DNA of 64,000 nt, from NCBI RefSeq assembly GCF_963966145.1, contig NC_091049.1:10850001-10914000 (forward strand). The letters run 5' to 3'. The notes beneath the pieces were generated by a model that was given only the letters and a program-made list of their open reading frames with translations, ran no database searches and had not been told where the DNA came from. Source of the stretch: Tenebrio molitor. Taxonomy: Eukaryota; Arthropoda; Insecta; Coleoptera; Tenebrionidae. Positions 1-8,783 of this stretch are shown here, in pieces. Every line of letters starts with the position of its first letter. Position 1 is the first letter of the stretch. The position numbers and the translations under genes are program-made.

Positions 1-194
1 AGAAAATTTTTATTTATAACACTGTAACTGGATATGTTTTGTTGGTTTATTTGACAAATATCTGAAATAGGTATAGCATTAACACCGACAAGCCACCAAC
101 AACCGGAAGTTACTCCTGTTATACGATTTAAAATACAATTCAGTGTTACCAACTTAAACAGTCCTTATTGATCACCCCGTATCTTTGAAAAAAT
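1..194. other. Unassigned AT-rich flank
   Basis: No coding feature is visible. Around 167-200 this sequence abuts the truncated 3' end of a hAT transposase remnant, so it is either unrelated flank or the far side of a deletion in that element. It shows no hAT terminal sequence. Confidence 0.5.
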
Positions 195-1187
195 TTAGCC
201 AGACATCACAGATGCGCCGTCGTAGCTTTGACCGATTAATTTTTTTGGGTTAGAGTCTAATTTTAATGCAGATAATTGTTCCAAAATGCAAGAACTAATG
301 CCGTCCGCAGTGTGTGAAAGGGGTAAAAAATATCCCCAAAACCGCTCATAAATTTTTTGTCCAAGAGTGTATCTTAAAATGAGAACCATTTGATCCTGAA
401 CAGATACGTCAGTGGTTTCATCGGCCTGAATGGCCACAAAGTCTGCTAATTCAACTTCCTTTATTATCAAATTTCTTGCGACATGAAGCATAGAATCCAG
501 TAGTTCATTTTGAATGGTTTTGGACGTACCTAAAAAGACACCTTTTTCGGATGATAAATGTTGTTTAAAAATATTGTCAATTTCAGCAGTAAAATTAATT
601 AAGCCTTTGAAAATTCCAGGATTTGCAGAGGTAGCAGTCTCGTCATGGCCTCGTAATGCTAACTCAAAATTACCACAAAATTTTACACAGTCTATAATTC
701 GGTTTAAAATATATCTGTTACGTGAAACTTTTTCATTATGTTCTTTGACAGACCGTCGATAGGCTGAGTCCAATTGTGATTGAATGTTCACAGTTCCCAA
801 TAATTGATACTCCAACGAATAATTAATATGTTTGCAATTAGCACTATGTTTTTTTACCTTCTCCGACAAATGTTTAATATCGTTGACACCTCGTGTCGTC
901 CAAGCTTCATCAATTTGTGGCGCAAACAATAAACACTTAAAACAATAGAAACTGTTAGATTTTTCACACCCGCATAACCAGTCTGCATACAAATATTGTT
1001 TTTCATTGAATCTGCGATTAAAAATTCTACTGCCGCATTTTTCAGGTTGCACAAGATTTAATTTAGGTCTGGGCGGTCCCATGTTTTTAATAGTTAAACG
1101 CGTTTCATAGTCTAGTTTGTGTGTTTTAATATACTCAACACTGTTAGATGTGATGTCACCTGTCTCCATTATAAAACAAGTGATCAA
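195..1187 (-). pseudogene. hAT transposase N-terminal part (ZMYM1/DUF4371 type), truncated
   Basis: The open frame of 330 codons encodes the front half of a ZMYM1-like hAT transposase. The N-terminal third holds a TTF-type zinc finger (cysteines in CGCEKS and FYCFKC, then histidines near SANCKH). A DUF4371 region follows, with ALRGHDE, TIQNELLD, the catalytic-type QADETTD and the second acidic motif SYDGASVM. The frame stops just after that motif, so the CAxH region, the helical insertion and the C-terminal dimerisation domain are missing. A full protein of this type is about 700-850 residues. The Met at 1187 is the likely start because the family's N-terminal residues follow directly. The matching 5' end of the same element lies beyond the gypsy insertion, at about 6646-6786. 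Confidence 0.8.
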
Positions 1188-1558
1188 TTAGAAATTATAA
1201 ATTAGTGAATTATACCGGTTTGGTTTAATACACACAAAGTTGACGATGGAAAAGATTGCTAACACCAACGAACCACCAACGACCAACTGACCTACATGTG
1301 TTTCTAAAAGATCTCTTTTAAAATATATAAATTCCAGGAAAACATTGGTTTGTCGGCGGCGGACTGCGGCCTTACGGAAGTTTGTAAGCACATGCTAAAA
1401 GCTCAGTTGTCACACTGATTTCCCGATTATCGTCTTTGTCACACTTGCAAAAATACTGTACAATGAGGCAACATCGTTTCGCCCGCTGAAGAAAGCGGCC
1501 CAAGATTTTATAAAATAAGGAATTAATCGCTGCGCTGAAATAGGACAACGCGACCGAA
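1188..1558 (-). mobile_element. 5' non-coding part of the hAT remnant, left of the gypsy insertion
   Basis: This stretch lies upstream of the hAT start codon and runs into the gypsy left LTR. It resumes at 6646 after the CGAA target duplication. No other gene is visible in it. Confidence 0.55.
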
Positions 1559-1794
1559 TGTACGCTACGCATTTTCGGGAAACGCCAGCGAAGGTCACAT
1601 AATCCCCACCATGGAAGGGCGACATCCGGCGTAGGGGTTGGAGCCTGGGACTTGTGAACCATAACTACCATTGTACCGTTAAGATTAGAGAGATAGAAAC
1701 GAGAGGGTGTTTGAGTTGAGTTGTATTTAGCACGCACTTACGATTACGAATATATTTATAGTTAATTGAATTGTTCTTAATTATTATCCGTACA
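1559..1794 (+). repeat. 5' LTR of gypsy element
   Basis: It begins TGTACG and ends CGTACA, giving the TG...CA ends and a perfect 6-bp terminal inverted repeat. It is identical to 6410-6645. The promoter of the element should lie here, but I see no textbook TATA box. Confidence 0.95.
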
Positions 1795-1795
1795 A

Positions 1796-1810
1796 GTCAG
1801 AAGTGGGATT
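1796..1810 (+). promoter_or_regulatory. Candidate primer-binding site (tRNA-Leu type)
   Basis: The bases GTCAGAAGTGGGATT start two positions after the 5' LTR and resemble the complement of the 3' end of tRNA-Leu as I recall it, minus the CCA and first pair. Some insect gypsy elements prime with tRNA-Leu a few bases in from the LTR. The match was made from memory, not by alignment. Confidence 0.5.
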
Positions 1811-1851
1811 TTACAGTGTTTAGTGGCACTAAGTGTTAACGGAAGTTAATA

Positions 1852-4800
1852 ATGGTGAAAAGAAAGCTTGCAAGGTCGTCGAAGACAAAGAAATCGTCGC
1901 GAAAATCTAAACGAAGATCACGTCGACGCAGCAGCTCGTCATCTTCTTCGACGTCTGCAGCTTCTTCGTCCACAACCACAACTGTTACTTCCTCATCTAC
2001 GTCGTCTTCTTCGAGGACAGCTAAGAAGTTGAGACGACAGCTGAAGGATTTGAAAGGGGAGGTAAATCGATTGAAAAGCACCCGAAGCACGGCGGCACAT
2101 CCAGGAGACGAGTGCTTGATTCCCATCTTCGACCCAGCTAGGGATGACGCAAGAATCGAACACTGGGTGGAACGAGTCGATAGCTTAGCTGAGCGTTATC
2201 GATGGGACGATGACACAATTATTCGAATGATTGCTAGCCGTCTTAAGGGAAACGCCCGCCAATGGTACGACGAACAGACTAGATCCGACGCTACCTGGGC
2301 CCATATTCGCAATGATTTCGTCGCACAGTTCCGTAAGTCCGTTCCATTCTTTAAATTATTAAGAGAAGCCGCCAATTACGAGACCACAGCAGGGCAAACT
2401 TTGGGCGATTATTGTTTTCAAAAATTGTCGAAACTACGAGCGTTACAATTACAGATTCCGGAAGAATGTTTAGTTGATGCTGTTATCGGCGGAATCACCG
2501 ATCCCAATATAGCACGTACGGTGAGGTCGGCGCGTTATACCGACGCTAATTCTCTATATTGTTATTTAAATACGATGGGTGAAATGCCGAGAAATTCACA
2601 TTCTTCTCGAACAATTGAAGACGTTACGCACAAACCAAGTACATCGGGCCGCGATAATTTTCATCAAAAATCTCACGAACAAAATGTAACACCGGTCTGC
2701 TATAACTGCGGAATGTCTGGACATTTTGCCCGCAAATGTAGAAAACCGAGACGGGAATGCACAAAGTGTCATAAGTTGGGCCACACCGTAGATAAATGTC
2801 GCGTTAAAGATAAACATTTCAGGAAACCTACGACCGAGGTCGCTCGAGTAAATGCAATTGATCAGACGACACATGCAGTAAATATTTTTATGAAAACCGC
2901 GTACGTAAATGGAAGTAAAATACAATGTTTGATAGATAGTGGCAGTTCTCATACTCTTATCAGGGCGTCTGTTATTAAAACCTTTGCGATTCAAACAAAA
3001 CAGAGTCCGGAGATAATTCTTAAGGGTTTTGCTGGGACAGGCGTGTCAAGTAACACAAGAGCTTTGCTCCGTATACGTATTATGGAGGCTGTCGCCGATG
3101 TAAATGTAATAGTTGTGTCTGACGCCAATCTTAAGTACCAAATGATTGTTGGCAGAGATTTTCTCGACCAACCCCAAATAATAATGGTTAAAAAACAAAA
3201 AGCTCTGATTTTTCGGTCGCTGCCTGTGCTGGATGAAGGCTCAATTAATATTATTGACGTATTGAATACTGATGTCGAGAATAATCTGAAGATCCACAAC
3301 TTAAACTTCGGTGACCTCAAGCATGACGATAAGTCAAAAATCGCGAAATTGTTGAACGAATTCTCAGACTGTATCTCGACGTCGTTCAAAACCCTAGGAA
3401 AAACCCAAACGGTCTCCCTAAATATCACATGTAATAGCGACAATCCGGTCTTTTGTCATCCTTACAGGTTGGCCGAGTCACAAAAAACTATTTTACGAGA
3501 TATAATTAGTGAATTATTAGATAACAAAATTATTCGTGAATCCCGATCGTCTTATGCCAGTCCAATAACCTTGGTCCCCAAGAAACCAAGTGGGGTCCGC
3601 TTATGCATCGATTATAGGCGCCTTAATGCAATAACGGTCCGCGATCGGTATCCACTGCCTCTAATTGAGGAGCAAATCGATAAGTTAGGGGGTAACAAAT
3701 ACTTTACGGCACTTGATTTGGCGTCAGGGTTTTATCAAGTTCCTGTAGCCAAAGATTCAATTCATAAGACGGCCTTTGTTACACCCGAAGGACATTTTGA
3801 GTTCTTGCGAATGCCTTTTGGCTTATGCAATGCGCCAGCCACATTACAGCGCTTGATTAACGAGGTTCTGGGCTCGCTCAAAAATTCTATAGCATTCCCA
3901 TATATTGATGATATTATCATCCCGTCACAAACTGTTGAAGAAGGTCTAAGTCGACTAAGACAAGTGCTACATAAACTTCGCGATCACAACTTAACTTTGA
4001 ATATCAAAAAATGTGCCTTCTTCCAAAATAAAATACAATATTTGGGGAGAGAAATTAGCGAAGAAGGAGTTCGACCCGGCAAAGAAAAGACCAAAGCTAT
4101 CCTGGGGTTACAAACTCCAAAGACAGTTAAGCAGGTCCGTCAGTTTCTAGGATTAGCAAATTATTTTCGTCGCTTCGTCAAAAATTTCAGTTCTATTGTT
4201 GTCCCAATCACCTCGTTAACCAAACAAGACTGTCGATGGAGTTGGGGTGAGCCTCAAGAAACGGCCTTTAATAAAATAAAAGAAATATTAAGTAAAGAAC
4301 CAGTACTAGCAATATTTAATCCTGCATTAAAGACGGAGCTCCACACCGACGCTAGTTCTATTGGGGTGGGTGCGATTCTTTTTCAATTTGTTAGTGGTCA
4401 ACAAAGAGTAGTGGCCTATTTTTCAAAGCAAACTACGGTCGAGCAGCATCACTATCACTCCTACGAATTAGAAACGATGGCAGTAGTTTTTGCTCTGCGG
4501 CATTTCCGAACCTACCTTTTGGGCATCCAGTTTACGGTTGTGACGGATTGTAACGCTCTTAGGACGACTTTTACAAAGAAAGATTTGATTCCGCGAGTAG
4601 GCAGATGGTGGTTGGAAGTTCAAGACTTCCATTTTAGTATAGAGTATAGGCCCGGATCGCGAATGGCGCATGTAGATAGTCTGAGTCGAAATCCCGTCAA
4701 CTTGTTCGAGGCGGAATTAAATACTATTGACCTTACGGAAGCCGATTGGGTTGTGGCAGCCCAGTTGGAGGACGAACAACTTCAGCGAATCCGCACGATC

Positions 4801-5985
4801 CTCGAAGCTGGAACCCGTACTCGTGAGACCAAACAGTATTTCGTTGAATATGAAATTCGAGCCAATAAGTTATTTCGGAAGCTCGAAGACGGAAAAACAG
4901 CTTGGGTTGTTCCAAGAGCTGCGCGCATGCAGATCTGTCGACTTTGTCACGACGACGCTGGGCACCCCGGAACTGAAAACACATTGAAACGTATCAACAC
5001 GAATTACTGGTTTGCTGGTGCACGCCGATTTGTAACAAAATACGTACGAGCATGCCTTCATTGCGCATACTATAAGAAAACAGATCTTGTTCGTCAGGGT
5101 AAACTTCATCCCATTCCCAAAACGCCAGTGCCTTTTCATACGATTCACATTGACCACGTAGGTCCCTTTGTCACAAGTAGCAAGAAAAACAAGTATCTTT
5201 TCGTCCTGGTGGATGCTTTTACGAAATTCTGCATAATTGAACCTGTCCGTAACCTCAGCACCAAGCATGTTCTTAAGATTATGCTCAACGTTATGTATCT
5301 CTTCGGAGCCCCAACTCGAATTATTAGTGACAGGGGTACTTCGTTTACCTCTTCCGCCTTTAAACGCTTCATTGAAACGTATGGTATTAAACATATTCTC
5401 AATGCCGTAGCCTCCCCACGTTCCAATGGGCAATGCGAACGCTACAATAAGACGTTACTAGCCGCCTTAGCTACAACTGTGGCTGGGAAAGAACCTGACA
5501 CTTGGGATGAAGCCGTGAAGCAAATTCAAAGTTCCCTAAACACCACCCACAATAAAGGTATCAATACAACGCCCACTGAAGCTCTCTTGGGTTACAAGCC
5601 TAAGTCAGTAGCGGAAGCTTGGCTTCTGAACGCTCTTAAAGTTGAAGTTGATCGACTCGACATCCCCACATTACGCTCCACTATTTCGGCCCATATTAGC
5701 GAAGATCAAAGACAGCAAAAGGAACGTTATGACCGCAAAGTGAGAGACGCCCCAGTTTATCAAGTTGGAGATTTGGTCATGGTCCTCATTACAAGCGAGC
5801 CACCTACGGGCTCTAGTCGTAAATTGCTCCCTAAATTTAAAGGACCGTTTCGAGTCTCCACGGTTCTTCTTAACGACCGATATGAAGTAGAAGACTTAAG
5901 AGATGGGCGTACGAGGCAGCACAAGACGGTGGTTGCAGCGGACCACATCAAACGATGGATAACGATCCAAGATGACGAAAGGTAA
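1852..5985 (+). CDS. Gypsy Gag-Pol polyprotein (single ORF)
   Basis: The 1377-residue protein opens with a basic, Ser/Arg-rich tail and a short coiled stretch, then a retrotransposon Gag core (about 100-250). Two CCHC zinc knuckles start at Cys283 and Cys303. An aspartic protease has the active site DSGSS at Asp362, and the reverse transcriptase has YIDD at 684-687. RNase H carries the HTDAS motif with Asp833. The integrase has an HHCC zinc finger from about His1033 and a catalytic triad Asp1101, Asp1160, Glu1196, with the canonical 35 residues between the last two. A chromodomain is not obvious in the short tail. Gag and Pol lie in one frame, so no frameshift signal is needed. The start at 1852 lies 58 bases after the LTR. 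All catalytic residues are present, so the copy is potentially functional. Confidence 0.95.
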   Translation: MVKRKLARSSKTKKSSRKSKRRSRRRSSSSSSSTSAASSSTTTTVTSSSTSSSSRTAKKLRRQLKDLKGEVNRLKSTRSTAAHPGDECLIPIFDPARDDARIEHWVERVDSLAERYRWDDDTIIRMIASRLKGNARQWYDEQTRSDATWAHIRNDFVAQFRKSVPFFKLLREAANYETTAGQTLGDYCFQKLSKLRALQLQIPEECLVDAVIGGITDPNIARTVRSARYTDANSLYCYLNTMGEMPRNSHSSRTIEDVTHKPSTSGRDNFHQKSHEQNVTPVCYNCGMSGHFARKCRKPRRECTKCHKLGHTVDKCRVKDKHFRKPTTEVARVNAIDQTTHAVNIFMKTAYVNGSKIQCLIDSGSSHTLIRASVIKTFAIQTKQSPEIILKGFAGTGVSSNTRALLRIRIMEAVADVNVIVVSDANLKYQMIVGRDFLDQPQIIMVKKQKALIFRSLPVLDEGSINIIDVLNTDVENNLKIHNLNFGDLKHDDKSKIAKLLNEFSDCISTSFKTLGKTQTVSLNITCNSDNPVFCHPYRLAESQKTILRDIISELLDNKIIRESRSSYASPITLVPKKPSGVRLCIDYRRLNAITVRDRYPLPLIEEQIDKLGGNKYFTALDLASGFYQVPVAKDSIHKTAFVTPEGHFEFLRMPFGLCNAPATLQRLINEVLGSLKNSIAFPYIDDIIIPSQTVEEGLSRLRQVLHKLRDHNLTLNIKKCAFFQNKIQYLGREISEEGVRPGKEKTKAILGLQTPKTVKQVRQFLGLANYFRRFVKNFSSIVVPITSLTKQDCRWSWGEPQETAFNKIKEILSKEPVLAIFNPALKTELHTDASSIGVGAILFQFVSGQQRVVAYFSKQTTVEQHHYHSYELETMAVVFALRHFRTYLLGIQFTVVTDCNALRTTFTKKDLIPRVGRWWLEVQDFHFSIEYRPGSRMAHVDSLSRNPVNLFEAELNTIDLTEADWVVAAQLEDEQLQRIRTILEAGTRTRETKQYFVEYEIRANKLFRKLEDGKTAWVVPRAARMQICRLCHDDAGHPGTENTLKRINTNYWFAGARRFVTKYVRACLHCAYYKKTDLVRQGKLHPIPKTPVPFHTIHIDHVGPFVTSSKKNKYLFVLVDAFTKFCIIEPVRNLSTKHVLKIMLNVMYLFGAPTRIISDRGTSFTSSAFKRFIETYGIKHILNAVASPRSNGQCERYNKTLLAALATTVAGKEPDTWDEAVKQIQSSLNTTHNKGINTTPTEALLGYKPKSVAEAWLLNALKVEVDRLDIPTLRSTISAHISEDQRQQKERYDRKVRDAPVYQVGDLVMVLITSEPPTGSSRKLLPKFKGPFRVSTVLLNDRYEVEDLRDGRTRQHKTVVAADHIKRWITIQDDER

Positions 5986-6000
5986 GCTGCCTGATATTGC

Positions 6001-6276
6001 ATGATTTTACGATTCCGAGATCAACGGATCTCATGACGTTACGATTCCGAGATCAATGGATCTCATGATTTTACGATTTCGAGATCAACGGATCTCATGA
6101 TTTTACGATTTCGAGATTTCTCATGATTTTACGATTCCGAGATCAACGGATCTCATGATTTTACGATTCCGAGATCTCTCATGACTTTACGATTACGAGA
6201 TCAACGGATCTCATGACTTTACGATTACGAGATCAACGGATCTCATGACTTTACGATTACGAGATCAACGGATCTC
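6001..6276 (+). repeat. Tandem repeat of a 32-bp hairpin unit in the gypsy 3' region
   Basis: Nine head-to-tail units start at 6001, 6033, 6065, 6097, 6123, 6155, 6181, 6213 and 6245. Seven are 32 bp and two (6097, 6155) are 26 bp. Each full unit contains GAGATC-AACG-GATCTC, a 6-bp inverted repeat with a 4-base loop, and a TTACGATT core. The short units lose part of the second hairpin arm. The LTR holds a related ACTTACGATTACGA string. Function is unknown; the position between the pol stop and the 3' LTR suggests a cis element or simple slippage. Confidence 0.9.
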
Positions 6277-6374
6277 ATGATTGCACGAAGTATGAGACCA
6301 ACTACAATGGATAAGTACTCCCGATACTATAATACCTTGAAAAGCTAATTTTCTTGTTTGTCTCTAGGTCTCTT

Positions 6375-6402
6375 GAAGCCTGAGGACAGGCTTCCTGTCA
6401 GG
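6375..6402 (+). other. Hairpin at the place expected for the polypurine tract
   Basis: GAAGCCTG-AGGA-CAGGCTTC (6375-6394) is a perfect 8-bp stem with a 4-base loop, followed by the short palindrome CCTGTCAGG. The 3' LTR begins at 6410. No clean purine run abuts the LTR, which is unusual for an apparently intact element. Confidence 0.6.
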
Positions 6403-6409
6403 CTGGCCG

Positions 6410-6645
6410 TGTACGCTACGCATTTTCGGGAAACGCCAGCGAAGGTCACATAATCCCCACCATGGAAGGGCGACATCCGGCGTAGGGGTTGGAGCCTGGG
6501 ACTTGTGAACCATAACTACCATTGTACCGTTAAGATTAGAGAGATAGAAACGAGAGGGTGTTTGAGTTGAGTTGTATTTAGCACGCACTTACGATTACGA
6601 ATATATTTATAGTTAATTGAATTGTTCTTAATTATTATCCGTACA
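6410..6645 (+). repeat. 3' LTR of gypsy element
   Basis: Identical to the 5' LTR at 1559-1794, with TGTACG and CGTACA ends, and followed by the CGAA duplication. Confidence 0.95.
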
Positions 6646-6786
6646 CGAATTTACATATATGTACTCGAACATACATTAAGATTAAATATTTAAATAAAAA
6701 TTAATGATATAACATTTGCTTATTTTTCTCAGTTTTTTTGTCGGGAGGGCACTGCCCGTAGAGCCTCCCTGCCAAAACCGCTCCTG
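6646..6786 (-). mobile_element. 5' terminal end of the hAT remnant, right of the gypsy insertion
   Basis: The outer end reads, on the minus strand, CAGGAGCGG, then a GC-rich terminal stretch containing GGGCAGTGCCC, then T-rich DNA. The same arrangement occurs at the right end of hAT1 (15500-15550). It therefore looks like the 5' end of the hAT element whose transposase remnant is at 195-1187. A matching second end with an 8-bp duplication was not found in this window. Confidence 0.65.
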
Positions 6787-8298
6787 ACCTATAGTAAAAT
6801 AATCAATTTAATCCTTATCCAATTTTGTCGTTACCAAATCCTACAGGTAACCTCGCCCTTAAGATTTTTTTTAAATAGAATTTTAACGAGAGGGGTATTA
6901 AAAATAGATTATTATCAATGACTCTCATTACGTTGATTCTTTGGAAACGACATTACGATTTAAAATTTGTTATGTATAATGTGAGGTTGAGCCGTTGAGC
7001 ACCATATTTTTCTCACCTGGTCGATTAAAAGACGTGTTGGTTGAGATGAATTTATTGGTCTGCGTGTTACTGCATTGGTCTCTATTAGCTATGTTAGTTA
7101 GTTTTTATAAACAGGGTGCAAGTAACCTGAAAAAACCCCTGGTGTGACGTGACTCGTGTAGATTCAATTTTTCACCCAAGGGACACCAGATGAAGATGGT
7201 GGTACCGACCGTTACATTGTAATTTTACCCTAAAAATACTGTACGATAAGAGTCATTTTTGTCTTCTTCATAATTCTTGTCAAATCAGGTAGAATCTCCG
7301 AACGAATATTCAATCCCTCATCTGCATGGAGCCTTCTTAGTAAATAGTAGATTTAATAGTAAGTAACACTTGAAGAAATACAACAATGCTGCTCTCTGTA
7401 TTTGGTGAATATTATAGTTTTATTGGGAGAGCTTTCAGGGTCAGATATACAGTATGTCCCCGGATTTAGCTTACCTACAAGACGGGAAATTTTTTTTTTT
7501 GATTTTACGCAAAAACTGCAGAGGAATAACACTTTCTGCTTCATTTAAAACTCCCATTTCTGCTATTAAAAAGATGATTCAGTGCTCTGATTCTCTGATT
7601 GACATAATATAAAAGAAATGCATTGTGTATTTTTTCTTCCGTTTATTACCGTGTGAACAACAATTACTGATACTGATTGAGTTGGCAATACATTCTGGTG
7701 ACTTTTGGTGACTTTTATGTCATGTTCCAACGTGAAAACCATTTTATTAATAAAAGAATACAAAAACCAAGACGATTAAATATGAAATGTATACCAGCTG
7801 TAAAATAGTGTCAATAAAACAAACCCAAAATAGGTACAATTCACAGTCTTGAAAATTTCATGCAAAATTTTTTATTGCCAACTGAAACAGTTATTGTTGC
7901 TCACCGTGTATTTCCTTCATACATATAAAAAGCCGTAGTTGCTATGGTTTTTCTGGCTTTTATATCGGTTAAATTTGAAACGTCAAAATTTAGCCGGATA
8001 AATATCTGTCAAAATTTACTCGCTTCTGAATTTTTTGCAATCATTGTCAAAAATGTTGCAAATAATTCGTTATAAAATCTATTTGTTCATAATAATTCAG
8101 GAAATAATCATTCAGAATACCCCGCTTGCATGAAAATAACCTGATTAAATTTTGACGTCTTTTGTCGCAACGTTTTGCTTAAATAAATATTTCTCGTAAA
8201 TTTTCCACCCAAAATCCCTCGTGGTACGACATATTTCTAAGCAAAACCTTTTGAGAAAACGTCAAATTATCATGCACTTGGGATATTACTGTTGAATA
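6787..8298. other. Gene-free AT-rich stretch
   Basis: Only short chance frames occur on both strands. I see no repeat ends, protein motifs or RNA genes that I can support. Confidence 0.5.
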
Positions 8299-8368
8299 TA
8301 CAGGGTGTTACGGAATGGTCTCCCAAGAATTTCAGGGTGAGTTTGTGAGGGAAAATGTGGTCGAAAAC

Positions 8369-8630
8369 TGTTTAGGACTGTAACCCTTTTGTATGCTGTG
8401 TTTTTGCTGGGTTGATCGAATTGGACGCTTTGTGATGGACGTCTTTATTCGAGAAAAAATAACTGTCACTTTTGTTGAGCACTTTATTCGTCTCTGGTTT
8501 CTAGTTATTCTCTCCTACTATTTACAAAATTTTACCTTAAATACTACCTACTTCTAGAAAAATGAGGGTGGGGGTGTAAGCACCCGTCCAGACCTTCGTG
8601 GGTACAGTTGGACGTAACAGAAATGCAACA
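8369..8630 (-). repeat. 3' LTR of BEL1
   Basis: It has TG...CA ends and is 262 bp long, with one difference from 21429-21690. On the minus strand it is preceded by a purine-rich GGTGGGCGGCA (8631-8641), the likely polypurine tract. Confidence 0.93.
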
Positions 8631-8783
8631 TGCCGCCCACCATTGAAATAAAAATGAGAATGTGTACATACATATTTTTGTTTCAATAAGACCTTAATAC
8701 TATGAACAATGATATACATATACATAATTAACAAAAAAATAAAATAAAAAATGCTCGATTGTTAACCGGATACCGAAACTTCA

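Larger units (their letters stand above)
1559..6645 (+). mobile_element. Ty3/gypsy LTR retrotransposon, complete copy
   Basis: The 5087-bp element is bounded by two 236-bp LTRs that I find identical base for base, and by a 4-bp target duplication CGAA (1555-1558 and 6646-6649). It carries one uninterrupted gag-pol frame, a candidate tRNA-Leu primer site, a 3' tandem-repeat region and no env gene. The 4-bp duplication and the domain order PR-RT-RH-IN are typical of Ty3/gypsy. Identical LTRs and an open frame imply a very recent insertion. It sits in the 5' region of an older hAT element. The candidate tRNA-Leu primer recalls the mdg3/micropia lineage, but that placement is only a suggestion. 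Confidence 0.95.

Noticed and set aside
1372..1737. Frame shared with 6364-6588 on the minus strand
   Set aside because: The shared part is the LTR; not a duplicated gene.
2596..5433. Minus-strand open frames under the gypsy gene
   Set aside because: Shadows of gag-pol with no independent motifs.
6001..6276. Regular short repeats resembling a CRISPR array
   Set aside because: Units are head-to-tail without unique spacers and lie in a retrotransposon 3' region of a eukaryote.
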